From Phocaeicola oris (GTDB lineage Bacteria; Bacteroidota; Bacteroidia; Bacteroidales; Bacteroidaceae): 64,000 bases of DNA. The notes under the pieces were generated by a model. The model did no database searches. It was not told where the DNA came from and saw nothing but the letters and a program-made list of their open reading frames with translations. Both the position numbers and the translations under genes were made by a program. This document shows positions 8,115-18,766 of this stretch, one piece after another. The first letter of the stretch is position 1, and the number at the start of each line of letters is the position of its first letter. The DNA is taken from NCBI RefSeq assembly GCF_021295095.1, contig NZ_JAJLQX010000001.1:124001-188000 (forward strand), in the 5' to 3' direction.

Positions 8115-8122
8115 CAAATATA
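8115..8122 (-). promoter_or_regulatory. TAnnTTTG promoter box for HU-like gene
   Basis: On the minus strand the bases read TATATTTG, a full match to the Bacteroidetes -7 element. Transcription would start near 8109 and run through the 22-bp array into the HU-like gene. Confidence 0.5.
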
Positions 8123-8163
8123 AACGATATATGCATAAAAAGCAAATATTATATAGATAAGAA

Positions 8164-8217
8164 TACCTTTGTCATCATTGATAGCAAACGAAAGTATAAG
8201 TCATATCAATGATGGCA
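8164..8217 (+). promoter_or_regulatory. Possible promoter box overlapping a 14-bp dyad
   Basis: TACCTTTG at 8164-8171 matches the -7 element. It abuts an inverted repeat, TGTCATCATTGATA (8170-8183) against TATCAATGATGGCA (8204-8217), with one mismatch and a 20-base gap. This could be an operator or the start of a leader or small RNA; no ORF of note follows before atpD. Apart from this dyad and the atpD box, the stretch 8123-8471 shows nothing I can name. Confidence 0.35.
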
Positions 8218-8390
8218 TACAAACTGTATATATGATTTTTTACCCTATCCGAAATTGATAGAATGCATAGGAATGCTAAAAGATAAAAACAAATTTAAAA
8301 ACGTATCCTGCTTTTTCCACATATTTAAAGGAAAAATTCATTTTTGGCTAAAAAAAACAGCTCATCTTCGTTTTAATTGTAGAATATTTC

Positions 8391-8398
8391 TAACTTTG
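8391..8398 (+). promoter_or_regulatory. TAnnTTTG promoter box for the atp operon
   Basis: TAACTTTG followed by CG, 73 bases before the atpD start codon, matches the Bacteroidetes -7 consensus exactly. It is the nearest such box to the operon. Confidence 0.65.
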
Positions 8399-8462
8399 CG
8401 AGATATGAATTAAAAGCGATCCAAGGATTGTTTAGATTGGAAACTATTAAATTTAATAATAA

Positions 8463-9998
<1,536 letters not shown>

Positions 9999-10010
9999 AA
10001 ATGTAAAGTT

Positions 10011-10268
10011 ATGGCAAACGAAAGTAAAGTATTGAAGCTGACTATTGCTACTCCCGAAGGTATACTATATGATGGGGTGGTTGATAGTGTAAAGTTACCG
10101 GGTACAAAGTCAGCTTTTACCGTTTTGCCACTTCATGCGCCTATTATTTCAAGTCTTGATGAAGGGACAGTCACCTATACAAATGGTGAAGATTCCAAGG
10201 ACGTGATAATAAAAGGAGGCTTTGTTCAAGTGAAGAATAATGAAGTGTCAGTCTGTGTAGAAGTATAG
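10011..10268 (+). CDS. atpC: F1Fo ATP synthase subunit epsilon, short form
   Basis: An 85-residue epsilon subunit consisting only of the N-terminal beta-sandwich (Leu-Lys-Leu-Thr-Ile-Ala-Thr-Pro-Glu-Gly start, then Gly-x-Phe-Thr-Val-Leu-Pro-Leu-His-Ala-Pro, and a final Lys-Gly-Gly-Phe-Val-Gln strand). The C-terminal helical hairpin, which makes up the rest of the usual ~135-residue protein and inhibits ATP hydrolysis in many bacteria, is absent. The stop is clean and the next gene begins 9 bases later, so this is a natural short form and not a truncation. It couples the F1 head to the c-ring. Confidence 0.93.
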   Translation: MANESKVLKLTIATPEGILYDGVVDSVKLPGTKSAFTVLPLHAPIISSLDEGTVTYTNGEDSKDVIIKGGFVQVKNNEVSVCVEV

Positions 10269-10277
10269 GAGGGAAGT

Positions 10278-10706
10278 ATGAGAGGAAAATCGTTGAAGAG
10301 AAGTTATCTGATATATAGTGCGGTAGTACTTCTTATTGCATTAATCATTGTCTTTTCGATACTTCGATTCGGTTATCCTTCACATTACTTTTCTTTTCTT
10401 CCGGTGATACCGGTCTTTTTTTACATTTACGGCTTGTTTTTCATCGTGTTATACGATAAAGCATGGCGCAGTGATGTTAAAAAAGATTTGTTCGTAATAT
10501 ATTTCGGGCATACGGTAGCACGTTTTCTCCTATTTATATTTGCGTGTGTAGGAGTAATGCTGCTGGGAGGAATTCATCGAACAGACATAGTACTTGCCGG
10601 TATAGCATTTTATTTCTTCATCATTTTATTTGAAACAAGCTTTTTCTTCTCGAAAGAGAGACGGGAAAAGTTGATTAATAGTAAAAAGATAAATAAGAAT
10701 GAATAA
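10278..10706 (+). CDS. Four-helix membrane protein in the AtpI position
   Basis: A 142-residue protein with about four hydrophobic helices (around residues 14-32, 38-57, 75-97, 100-122) and a Lys-rich C-terminus. It starts 9 bases after atpC behind a good GGAGGGAAG ribosome site and overlaps atpB by 8 bases. Its place between epsilon and subunit a, its size and its topology fit an AtpI-like assembly factor for the c-ring, but I see no sequence motif that proves this. Bacteroidetes genomes usually annotate it as hypothetical. Confidence 0.7.
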   Translation: MRGKSLKRSYLIYSAVVLLIALIIVFSILRFGYPSHYFSFLPVIPVFFYIYGLFFIVLYDKAWRSDVKKDLFVIYFGHTVARFLLFIFACVGVMLLGGIHRTDIVLAGIAFYFFIILFETSFFFSKERREKLINSKKINKNE

Positions 10707-11763
10707 GTTAAGATATATCCTCATCGCAATTCTTTGCTTGCTGACGTTCTCCGTCTCATTTGCTCAGACAGAAGAAACTCCTCAGCAAGATCAGGTGAAT
10801 GCTACAGAGATAGTAAAGGGTCATATAACCGACTCATACGAATGGCATATCACTAAGATAGGCGAAACAGATATAGTCATTCCACTTCCGGTGATTGTCT
10901 ACAGTGGCACTACGGGGTGGCATGTATTCTCTTCCTCTCATCTCTATCCCGAAGGAATGGAATACGAAGGTTTCCATATTGCCACTGAAGGTGACCATAT
11001 TGGAAAGATAGTCGAGACAATCGCAGAAGGAGAGAAGAAGCCATTGGACATCTCAATTACAAAGACCGTCCTTTCCTTGCTTATCAATAGCCTCATACTT
11101 ATCCTTATTATTTTGGGCTGTGCTCATTGGTATAAAGGTAAAAAGGCAGAAGATGTCGCGCCAAAAGGATTTGTCGGATTTATGGAAATGTTCATCATGA
11201 TGATTGAGAACGATGTGATTAAAGCTTGCGTCGGTAAGGAATACAAAAAATATTCGCCTTATCTGTTGACTGCTTTCTTCTTTATCTTCGTCAATAATGT
11301 CATGGGAATCATTCCAATCTTTCCGGGCGGTGCCAATGTTACCGGTAACATTGCTGTTACATTAGTCTTGGCATTATGTACATTCGTAGCAGTTAACGTA
11401 TTTGGTAACAAGGAATATTGGAAAGATATTCTTTGGCCGGAGGTACCGATGTGGTTAAAAGTTCCTATACCAATTATGCCGGCCATTGAGATTTTTGGTA
11501 TTTTTACCAAACCATTTGCATTGATGATTCGTCTATTTGCCAATATTACAGCCGGTCACTCGGCAATTTTGGCGTTAGTTAGTATCATCTTCGTGACAGC
11601 TACAATGGGGGCAGTAATTAATGGCATGATGTCTGCCATTTCTATCCTGTTGGTCATTTTTATGAACTGCTTGGAATTATTGGTTGCCTTTATTCAGGCT
11701 TATGTATTTACCATGCTGTCATCAGCCTTTATCGGACTATCACGGCAAGAAGCAAGAAAATAA
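10699..11763 (+). CDS. atpB: F1Fo ATP synthase subunit a, with signal peptide
   Basis: A 354-residue subunit a forming the proton half-channels. The core has the essential Arg in Met-Ile-Arg-Leu-Phe-Ala-Asn-Ile-Thr-Ala-Gly-His (about residues 276-287) and the usual helical hairpins to the C-terminus. Unlike the ~270-residue E. coli protein, it begins with a cleavable-looking signal peptide (to Ser-Phe-Ala-Gln, about residue 23) and about 100 extra residues before the first membrane helix, which would lie in the periplasm. This extension is a Bacteroidetes trait. The start overlaps the preceding gene by 8 bases, indicating translational coupling. Confidence 0.96.
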   Translation: MNKLRYILIAILCLLTFSVSFAQTEETPQQDQVNATEIVKGHITDSYEWHITKIGETDIVIPLPVIVYSGTTGWHVFSSSHLYPEGMEYEGFHIATEGDHIGKIVETIAEGEKKPLDISITKTVLSLLINSLILILIILGCAHWYKGKKAEDVAPKGFVGFMEMFIMMIENDVIKACVGKEYKKYSPYLLTAFFFIFVNNVMGIIPIFPGGANVTGNIAVTLVLALCTFVAVNVFGNKEYWKDILWPEVPMWLKVPIPIMPAIEIFGIFTKPFALMIRLFANITAGHSAILALVSIIFVTATMGAVINGMMSAISILLVIFMNCLELLVAFIQAYVFTMLSSAFIGLSRQEARK

Positions 11764-11782
11764 ATTAAATATAAACAATTAA

Positions 11783-12046
<264 letters not shown>

Positions 12047-12065
12047 ATAAAAAAGGAGAAATTAT

Positions 12066-12566
12066 ATGTCATTGTTAATGCCCGATAGTGGTTTACTGTT
12101 CTGGATGCTTTTTGCGTTTCTGGTAGTATTCTTTATATTGGCGAAGTTCGGATTTCCGGTTATTACAAAGATGGTGAACGAACGTAAGTCGTATATAGAT
12201 AATTCCCTGATTGCGGCAAAGCAAGCCAATGAACAGCTTGCCAATTTAAAAGCCGAAGGTGAAAGCATCTTGGCTAAGGCCCACGAAGAGCAGGCACGCA
12301 TACTTAACGAAGCAGCTAAAACTCGTGAACAGATAGTAGCCGAAGCAAAGGATCAGGCTCGCGTTGAAGGTAATAAACTTCTGGAAGAGGCAAAAAAACA
12401 AATTGAAGCCGAAAAAGAAGATGCTATACGCGATATCCGCCGTCAGGTTGCTATATTGTCGGTTGACATTGCAGAGAAAGTATTACGTAAGAACCTCGAT
12501 GATGAATTCAAACAGACTGATATGATTGAACGTCTGTTGGACGAAGTAAACATTTCTAAAAACTGA
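12066..12566 (+). CDS. atpF: F1Fo ATP synthase subunit b
   Basis: The 166-residue peripheral stalk subunit b: one N-terminal membrane helix (about residues 8-28) followed by a long charged Ala/Glu/Lys/Gln coiled coil and a short C-terminal delta-binding part. It lies 19 bases after atpE and 6 before atpH. It dimerises and holds F1 to subunit a. Confidence 0.95.
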   Translation: MSLLMPDSGLLFWMLFAFLVVFFILAKFGFPVITKMVNERKSYIDNSLIAAKQANEQLANLKAEGESILAKAHEEQARILNEAAKTREQIVAEAKDQARVEGNKLLEEAKKQIEAEKEDAIRDIRRQVAILSVDIAEKVLRKNLDDEFKQTDMIERLLDEVNISKN

Positions 12567-12572
12567 TAATTT

Positions 12573-13127
12573 ATGACTATAGGATCTATCGCAGTACGTT
12601 ATGCCAAAGCTTTATTGGAATATGCCAATGAAACAGGCGCGGCAGAAAGAGTCTACCATGAAGTGTTGAAACTAAAAGAGACCTTGATGACTGTTCCTGA
12701 ACTGCGGACTGCCGTGAATAATTCTTTGCTTGAAACAAAGAAGAAAGCGAATCTGCTGGAAGAAGCTATTGGCGGTGAAATAACATCCGAAATCAAACGC
12801 TTCATACAACTTGTTTTAAAGGAGAAGCGTGAGGGTGCGATATTGTTTATGGCCACTTCCTATATCGGTTTATATAGAAAACAGGAAAATATCAGTGTGG
12901 GCAGTTTGATTACCGCTACGCCTGCAACTCCCGAAATAGTGGAGCGCATTCGTAAGATGGTAGCAAATGAGACAAAAGGAACTGCTGAGTTTACTACTCA
13001 AGTAAATCCAAACATCCTTGGAGGATTTATCTTCCAACTTGGGACATATCGTTTGGATGCCAGTGTTGCTCATCAAATGCAACTCGTAAAGAAGCAGTTC
13101 ATTGAGAAAAACAGAAGAGTAGTCTGA
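12573..13127 (+). CDS. atpH: F1Fo ATP synthase subunit delta
   Basis: The 184-residue delta subunit (OSCP homologue) linking subunit b to the top of the alpha/beta hexamer. The N-terminal helical domain starts Ile-Ala-Val-Arg-Tyr-Ala-Lys-Ala-Leu-Leu, a hallmark of the family. The C-terminal part has Val-Asn-Pro-Asn-Ile-Leu-Gly-Gly-Phe and ends in an Arg-Leu-Asp-Ala-Ser-Val segment. Operon position between b and alpha agrees. Confidence 0.95.
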   Translation: MTIGSIAVRYAKALLEYANETGAAERVYHEVLKLKETLMTVPELRTAVNNSLLETKKKANLLEEAIGGEITSEIKRFIQLVLKEKREGAILFMATSYIGLYRKQENISVGSLITATPATPEIVERIRKMVANETKGTAEFTTQVNPNILGGFIFQLGTYRLDASVAHQMQLVKKQFIEKNRRVV

Positions 13128-13175
13128 AAGCTATGGAATCTTTCACTACATTATATTAATTATTAAATTAGAACT

Positions 13176-14762
13176 ATGTCTGAAAAAATAAGACCCAGTG
13201 AGGTTTCCGAGATACTGCTCCGACAGTTGAAGGATATTGATACGTCACTTCAGTTTGATGAGGTGGGCGAAGTACTTCAGGTAAGCGATGGTGTGGTGCG
13301 TATCTACGGATTAAAAAACGCGGAAGCCGGTGAACTACTTGAGTTCGATAATGGTACAAAAGCTATTGTAATGAACTTGGAGGAAGACAATGTAGGCGCG
13401 GTGTTACTGGGACCAACTGATCAAATCAAGGAAGGCATGATTGTAAAACGTACCAAACGTATTGCTTCTATCCGTGTAGGAGAGAGTATGTTGGGACGTG
13501 TTATCAACCCTTTGGGCGAGCCTTTGGACGGACGTGGCGAGATTGACGGCGAATTATGTGAAATGCCTTTGGAACGTAAAGCTCCGGGGGTTATTTATCG
13601 CCAGCCGGTAAATCAGCCATTGCAGACCGGTTTGAAATCTGTTGATGCCATGATCCCTATCGGTCGCGGACAACGTGAGTTGATTATCGGTGACCGTCAG
13701 ACAGGTAAGACTGCTATAGCAATCGATACCATTATCAACCAACGTGCCAACTTTGAAGCAGGCAAACCGGTCTATTGCATTTATGTAGCTATTGGTCAGA
13801 AGGCTTCGACTGTTGCCAACTTAGTTAATATATTAAAGAAATATGGAGCCATGGATTATACTATTGTTGTTTCCGCGACAGCAGCTATTCCTGCCGCTCT
13901 GCAATACTTCGCTCCATTTGCCGGTGCTGCCATCGGAGAGTATTTCCGTGATACGGGACGCGATGCTTTGGTTGTTTATGATGATTTGTCTAAACAGGCT
14001 GTCGCATATCGTGAGGTATCTTTAATTCTTCGTCGTCCTTCCGGACGTGAAGCTTATCCGGGTGACATCTTCTACCTGCATTCCCGTTTGTTGGAACGTG
14101 CAGCAAGAATTATCGGTCAACAGGAAGTTGCCGAACAGATGAATGATTTGCCTGAAAGCATGAAAGGTAAAGTAAAAGGTGGTGGATCACTCACCGCTCT
14201 TCCTATTATCGAAACTCAAGCAGGCGATGTATCAGCATATATTCCTACTAATGTCATCTCCATTACCGATGGTCAGATTTTCTTGGATACCAACTTGTTC
14301 AATCAGGGATTCCGTCCGGCAATTGATGTTGGTATTTCCGTATCTCGTGTTGGTGGTAGCGCTCAGATTAAGAGTATGAAGAAAGTGGCCGGAACCTTGA
14401 AGATAGACCAAGCCCAATATCGTGAGTTGGAAGCTTTTTCTAAGTTCAGTAGTGATATGGATAAGGTAACTGCAAGAACATTGGATCGTGGTCGTAAGAA
14501 TAACAAATTGCTTATTCAGCCGCAATACAGTCCTATGGCGGTAGGTGAACAGGTGGCAATACTTTACTGTGGTGTTCATGGTTTGATGCGTGACATACCA
14601 TTGGAAAAGGTTACTGAGTTTCAAGATACCTTCTTGCAGCGTTTGCGTGCAGAACATCAGAAAGACGTTATCGACACATTAGCTTCCGGTAAGCTGACAG
14701 AAGAAATAACATCAATTATTGAGCAAATAGCTGCCGATACAGCATCTACTTATAAAGCATAA
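13176..14762 (+). CDS. atpA: F1Fo ATP synthase subunit alpha
   Basis: The 528-residue non-catalytic nucleotide-binding alpha subunit. It has the Walker A loop Gly-Asp-Arg-Gln-Thr-Gly-Lys-Thr (about residues 172-179), the Tyr-Arg-Glu-Val-Ser-Leu region, and the conserved Ser-Val-Ser-Arg-Val-Gly-Gly with the arginine finger (about 388-394). A 48-base gap after atpH is the largest within the F1 part of the operon. atpG follows 2 bases after the stop. Confidence 0.98.
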   Translation: MSEKIRPSEVSEILLRQLKDIDTSLQFDEVGEVLQVSDGVVRIYGLKNAEAGELLEFDNGTKAIVMNLEEDNVGAVLLGPTDQIKEGMIVKRTKRIASIRVGESMLGRVINPLGEPLDGRGEIDGELCEMPLERKAPGVIYRQPVNQPLQTGLKSVDAMIPIGRGQRELIIGDRQTGKTAIAIDTIINQRANFEAGKPVYCIYVAIGQKASTVANLVNILKKYGAMDYTIVVSATAAIPAALQYFAPFAGAAIGEYFRDTGRDALVVYDDLSKQAVAYREVSLILRRPSGREAYPGDIFYLHSRLLERAARIIGQQEVAEQMNDLPESMKGKVKGGGSLTALPIIETQAGDVSAYIPTNVISITDGQIFLDTNLFNQGFRPAIDVGISVSRVGGSAQIKSMKKVAGTLKIDQAQYRELEAFSKFSSDMDKVTARTLDRGRKNNKLLIQPQYSPMAVGEQVAILYCGVHGLMRDIPLEKVTEFQDTFLQRLRAEHQKDVIDTLASGKLTEEITSIIEQIAADTASTYKA

Positions 14763-14764
14763 CT

Positions 14765-15646
14765 ATGGCATCACTGAAAGAAGTTAAAGGAAGAATTAAT
14801 TCCGTCAAGAGTACAAGTAAAATTACTTCTGCTATGAAGATGGTAGCCTCTGCGAAACTGCACAAAATGCAGAAGGCTGTAGAGAACATGCTTCCTTATG
14901 AACACAGACTGCATAGCATTATGGCCGACTTTTTGGAAAGCGGTCAGGACATGAACATTCAGTCGCCTTTCATGATGGAGCATGACGATGTGAAAAGAGT
15001 AGCTATTGTGGTATTCTCTTCTAACCAAAGCTTATGCGGTGCTTTCAATGCCAATATTATTAAAGCGTTCCGGAAGACGTACAATGAATATAAGCAGTTG
15101 GGGAAGGAGAATGTTCTGATTTATCCTGTCGGAAAGAAAATACGCGACGCGGCAGTCAAAATGGGGATAGATGTTAAAGACAATTATACCGGAATGGCTG
15201 ATAAGCCCAACTTTACGGACGCATCGAATTTAGCGCGAGAACTGATGACGAAATATGCGAAGAAAGAGATTGATAAGGTGATATTGATTTATCATCATTT
15301 CAAATCAACATCTTCACAAGTACTGACTCAGGAAACATACCTTCCGGTAGCGATGGACGCAAAAGAACAGAAAGAAGAGGAACAGAATATGTATTTCAAT
15401 TATATTCTTGAACCATCGGTAGAAGAATTGTTGATAAATATACTTCCCAAATCATTACGGCTAAAAATTTATACGGTATTGCTTGACACCGCTTGTTCCG
15501 AGCATGCAGCACGAACCATTGCCATGCAAACCGCTACCGATAATGCAAACGATTTGTTAGATGAGCTTACACTGATGTATAATAAGACTCGCCAGCAGGC
15601 TATTACAAGCGAGTTGCTTGATATTATGGGTGGTGCTCAAAATTAA
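14765..15646 (+). CDS. atpG: F1Fo ATP synthase subunit gamma
   Basis: The 293-residue central shaft. The N-terminal helix starts Ala-Ser-Leu-Lys-Glu-Val-Lys-Gly-Arg-Ile and contains Ser-Thr-Ser-Lys-Ile-Thr-Ser-Ala-Met-Lys-Met-Val; the Gln-Ser-Leu-Cys-Gly-Ala-Phe-Asn segment and the C-terminal helix ending Asn-Lys-Thr-Arg-Gln-Gln-Ala-Ile-Thr are typical. It is the last gene of the operon, followed by a clear hairpin terminator 20 bases on. Confidence 0.97.
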   Translation: MASLKEVKGRINSVKSTSKITSAMKMVASAKLHKMQKAVENMLPYEHRLHSIMADFLESGQDMNIQSPFMMEHDDVKRVAIVVFSSNQSLCGAFNANIIKAFRKTYNEYKQLGKENVLIYPVGKKIRDAAVKMGIDVKDNYTGMADKPNFTDASNLARELMTKYAKKEIDKVILIYHHFKSTSSQVLTQETYLPVAMDAKEQKEEEQNMYFNYILEPSVEELLINILPKSLRLKIYTVLLDTACSEHAARTIAMQTATDNANDLLDELTLMYNKTRQQAITSELLDIMGGAQN

Positions 15647-15666
15647 TATAGTAACTCATCTCAATC

Positions 15667-15700
15667 TATAAAAGCTGGCTCTTTCGGGTCAGCTTTTATA
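15667..15700 (+). terminator. Intrinsic terminator of the atp operon
   Basis: An 11-bp perfect stem (TATAAAAGCTG / CAGCTTTTATA) with a 12-base loop centred on CTTTCGGG lies 20 bases after atpG. The A-rich left arm and T-rich right arm could serve both strands, including the convergent nhaC gene. Confidence 0.8.
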
Positions 15701-15731
15701 ATCTTATAGTGCATCAAAACATTTATCAGAG

Positions 15732-15817
15732 TCATTTAATAACTTCGTCAAACTCATGTGTATCAGTTTGCCAACTTACGCATCACTTTATCAAATGATA
15801 CATATTGACATTTGGGT
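15732..15817. repeat. Eroded 22-bp-pitch array
   Basis: Two 22-bp segments (15732-15753 and 15754-15775) both start TCAT and end CAAC; they are followed by a 20-base segment with ACGCATCACTTT and by one with TGATACAT...GACATTT, the same words seen in the array at 25184. It lies in the convergent atpG/nhaC gap and touches the nhaC stop codon. The units are diverged, so this is less certain than the others. Confidence 0.4.
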
Positions 15818-17119
15818 TTATGAGTATCTGTTCGGCAATCTAAACAGAATACAGAGTAATGCGATGCCGCCCAATGTCAACGGATAATAAAGATACCCGA
15901 TAATGCTAATAGGAGAGAGTTGCGTAAGTTTGGCAGCTAATAACATTTGCGCCCCGTATGGAATAATTCCTTGAACCACACACGAGAAAGTGTCCAATAG
16001 GCTGGCACTCTTCCGCTTATCAACATGAAATTTATCAGAAATCTCATTGGCTAATGGGTCAATGGTGATGATCGCGATAGTATTATTCGCTGTACATAGA
16101 TTCGCAATACTCACTAATGTAGCAATAGTAAGTTCGGCTCCACGTTTATTGTTAATGTGTTTTGTCAATTTCTCAATGATGTAATCTACACCACCGTTAA
16201 AACGAACCAATTCCAACATTCCTCCGGTCATTAGTGTCACTATAATCAGCTCTCCCATACCAAGGATACCATTCCCGATGGAACCCAGCAAACCGAATAT
16301 TCCGGCACTGCCGGTAAGCAGACCAACGATACAAGTGGAGATTATTCCGAGAACAAGTACCAGTGAAACATTCATTCCTCCTATGGAAGTACCCAAAACA
16401 ATGAGATAAGGAATCACCTTTACCCATTCAACTTGACCGATCTCTTGAGTCATATTCACATCAAATCCCTTAATAAAGTAGTAAATAATAACCAAAGAGG
16501 CAGCCGGAAGCGCAATCAGAATGTTCACTCGGAATTTATCACGCATAGCGCAACCTTGTGTACGAGTAGCGGCAATGGTCGTATCAGAAATCATAGAAAG
16601 GTTATCGCCAAAGAATGCTCCGCCAACTACAATTGCAGTCATAAACGGCATACTCAAACCTGTCTTGTCGGCTATTCCTGCAACCACCGGAACCAATGCG
16701 ACAATGGTTCCTACCGATGTCCCTACCGACATGGAAATAAAACAAGCAGCAATAAAAATGCCTCCGAGAAGTAGATTGTTCGGCAATAACATTAACGTTA
16801 AGTTGACTGTTGCGTCAATAGCCCCTATATCCTTGGCACTTTGAGCGAAGCCCCTGGCCAGAATAAAAATCCATATCATGAGAAGAATATTACTATTTGA
16901 AGCTCCAAGGGAATACTGTGTCAACCGTTGGTTTAGTGTCAGCCTTTTGGTGATACCAATCGCATAAATAGAAGAAATTAAGAAAGCTACCGTGAGAGGC
17001 ACCTTATAAAAGTCGTTTAATATCAAAGAGGTCACCAAGTACAAGCAAAGAAACACGATTAACGGACTTAAAGCCCATAGACTTGGCTTCCTCTTTGTTT
17101 CAATCTCTTCATTTTCCAT
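15818..17119 (-). CDS. nhaC: NhaC-family Na+/H+ antiporter
   Basis: A 433-residue protein with about 11-12 membrane helices. It matches the NhaC family in length and in its conserved pieces: Ser-Val-Gly-Thr-Ser-Val-Gly-Thr (about residues 131-138), Gly-Ala-Phe-Phe-Gly-Asp-Asn-Leu-Ser (about 167-175) and a late Ala-Asn-Asn-Thr-Ile-Ala-Ile-Ile. The family exchanges internal Na+ for external H+. It ends convergent to the atp operon and starts 7 bases after the oxidoreductase gene, so those two form one minus-strand unit. Ion preference cannot be read from sequence alone. Confidence 0.85.
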   Translation of the reverse strand: MENEEIETKRKPSLWALSPLIVFLCLYLVTSLILNDFYKVPLTVAFLISSIYAIGITKRLTLNQRLTQYSLGASNSNILLMIWIFILARGFAQSAKDIGAIDATVNLTLMLLPNNLLLGGIFIAACFISMSVGTSVGTIVALVPVVAGIADKTGLSMPFMTAIVVGGAFFGDNLSMISDTTIAATRTQGCAMRDKFRVNILIALPAASLVIIYYFIKGFDVNMTQEIGQVEWVKVIPYLIVLGTSIGGMNVSLVLVLGIISTCIVGLLTGSAGIFGLLGSIGNGILGMGELIIVTLMTGGMLELVRFNGGVDYIIEKLTKHINNKRGAELTIATLVSIANLCTANNTIAIITIDPLANEISDKFHVDKRKSASLLDTFSCVVQGIIPYGAQMLLAAKLTQLSPISIIGYLYYPLTLGGIALLCILFRLPNRYS

Positions 17120-17126
17120 TTTCAGT

Positions 17127-18527
17127 TTATTGCTCTCTTGCCATCTTTAAAGCCTGGGTTGTTACGTAATATTTTGCAAGCATTCCGGGAACTTCCCATT
17201 CCGGCAACTGGCCATCTATCAGATACTGTAGAAAGTGTTCCATTACCTGAGCAAAGTGAGCTTCATGACCGTTACGGTAACTGTCAGGAATAATGACGTG
17301 CCAACCACCATCTTTGGTCTTTTTCAATTCGATACCCGGATATTTCTTCTGTAATTCCTGAAAGTTTTTATCTAAAACATCGGAATATGCCTTAGTATCT
17401 TTCTTTGCGGCATCAGTCGGATTGATATACAATTCCGGTCGGAAGTTTTGACTCTTACCTTGAAGAATAACCAATTCTGCCTTTGTTCCGCGAAGTTTGG
17501 AATAATGAGAATCACCACCTATTGGAGTTTCCCAGTCCCAAAGAGCGGTAACTTTAGCGTTCACACCCTTAATCTGATAATCAATTTCACCGTTCTGATA
17601 TTCATAAAGAGAATCATTTTTAACAACATTCTTCAGATAATCAGGATACACATCGCTACCTGTTGACATCTTAAACTGTTCCTTGCTTAAAACTGTCGGC
17701 CAGTGTTTTCCGGCAACCATTTTGATATCTTTCGTATAGTCGAGTATTATTTCCGGAAAGAGTTCCCACTGAACCAAGTCGACCAAGTGAGTGGCAACAT
17801 CGACAATGGCCTCGCCCTGTTGGTTAATATCATAGTACCACACCGGTCGAGTTAATGCGTTACCCGATACCACTTTATAGAAATTATGTACACTTTTCAT
17901 TTCTACGCCGGGATACTCCGTCGTACCAATTTCTTGCTCACCGTAAACATCAGGCAGATGAGCTAATTCTTTCTGAAGAATGGTTGTTATTTCATTGCGT
18001 TCTGTCATGATATCATAAAGAAGAATATCTTTTTGCTTCGCGATATCAAAACATTCCTTCAGCTCATCAAACTTAGTCGGATCAATAATCATCGGTTTAT
18101 CAGCAAACACATTCATACCTGCTTCCAATGTTTTCTTGATATAATCAGTTTTCAATTGATTATTTCCGGCAGTTACCATAACGTTCCCTTTCTTTTCGGT
18201 AATCATCTTATCAAAGAAATCTTTACCGGTGTAAATTATCTCATTCCAATGAGTAGGACTTTCCGTTCGATTGTTATAAGCATTAATCTTAGCAAGATGT
18301 TCTTTCAAATCATCTCCGCCGGGAGAGTAAACATATACATCATCACTAATCTGATTATACGAAGTTTTCTGTACGAGCGCGGCATGGAAATGTCCGGGAT
18401 CAAGAGTGATAAGCTTTACCTCTCCAACAGCTCCTGTAAATTTCTGAGGATCTGTTTGCTCTTGTCTTTTTTGCATGCACGATGTCATAACTAACAGAGA
18501 CATAATAACGAATAAATACTTTTTCAT
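17127..18527 (-). CDS. Lipoprotein Gfo/Idh/MocA-like oxidoreductase
   Basis: A 466-residue protein of the putative-oxidoreductase-C-terminal family common in Bacteroidales. A type II signal with Thr-Ser-Cys near residue 17 predicts an outer- or inner-membrane lipoprotein. The Rossmann half begins Val-Lys-Leu-Ile-Thr-Leu-Asp-Pro-Gly-His-Phe-His-Ala, which lacks the plain Gly-x-Gly-x2-Gly nucleotide loop of MocA dehydrogenases, and Ala-Asp-Lys-Pro-Met follows around residue 143 (the Glu/Asp-Lys-Pro motif). A cofactor-binding enzyme outside the cytoplasm would be odd unless the cofactor is tightly held, as in glucose-fructose oxidoreductase-type proteins. Substrate unknown. Confidence 0.75.
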   Translation of the reverse strand: MKKYLFVIMSLLVMTSCMQKRQEQTDPQKFTGAVGEVKLITLDPGHFHAALVQKTSYNQISDDVYVYSPGGDDLKEHLAKINAYNNRTESPTHWNEIIYTGKDFFDKMITEKKGNVMVTAGNNQLKTDYIKKTLEAGMNVFADKPMIIDPTKFDELKECFDIAKQKDILLYDIMTERNEITTILQKELAHLPDVYGEQEIGTTEYPGVEMKSVHNFYKVVSGNALTRPVWYYDINQQGEAIVDVATHLVDLVQWELFPEIILDYTKDIKMVAGKHWPTVLSKEQFKMSTGSDVYPDYLKNVVKNDSLYEYQNGEIDYQIKGVNAKVTALWDWETPIGGDSHYSKLRGTKAELVILQGKSQNFRPELYINPTDAAKKDTKAYSDVLDKNFQELQKKYPGIELKKTKDGGWHVIIPDSYRNGHEAHFAQVMEHFLQYLIDGQLPEWEVPGMLAKYYVTTQALKMAREQ

Positions 18528-18766
18528 ATTATAAATACATTATTTTATTATCGATTTAACTTAATAAGATTAACTTTAATCATACGATGACCATCTTTTC
18601 TATTTCTTTGTAAAATTACAAATTAATAAGAATAACGAAAGAGAAATATTAGATTAATTAAAAAAACACTAAGAATATAATGTTCAGAACGTTTATTCTT
18701 CTGCCTTTTTCATAAATTTCTGTTCGGTTTTTTATCTTTTTTTCTTCGTAGATAAGGTAAATTTAT

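Noticed and set aside
15667-15700. A 22-bp-array unit or riboswitch after atpG
   Set aside because: The perfect hairpin with a CTTTCGGG loop right after the last atp gene is a standard terminator.
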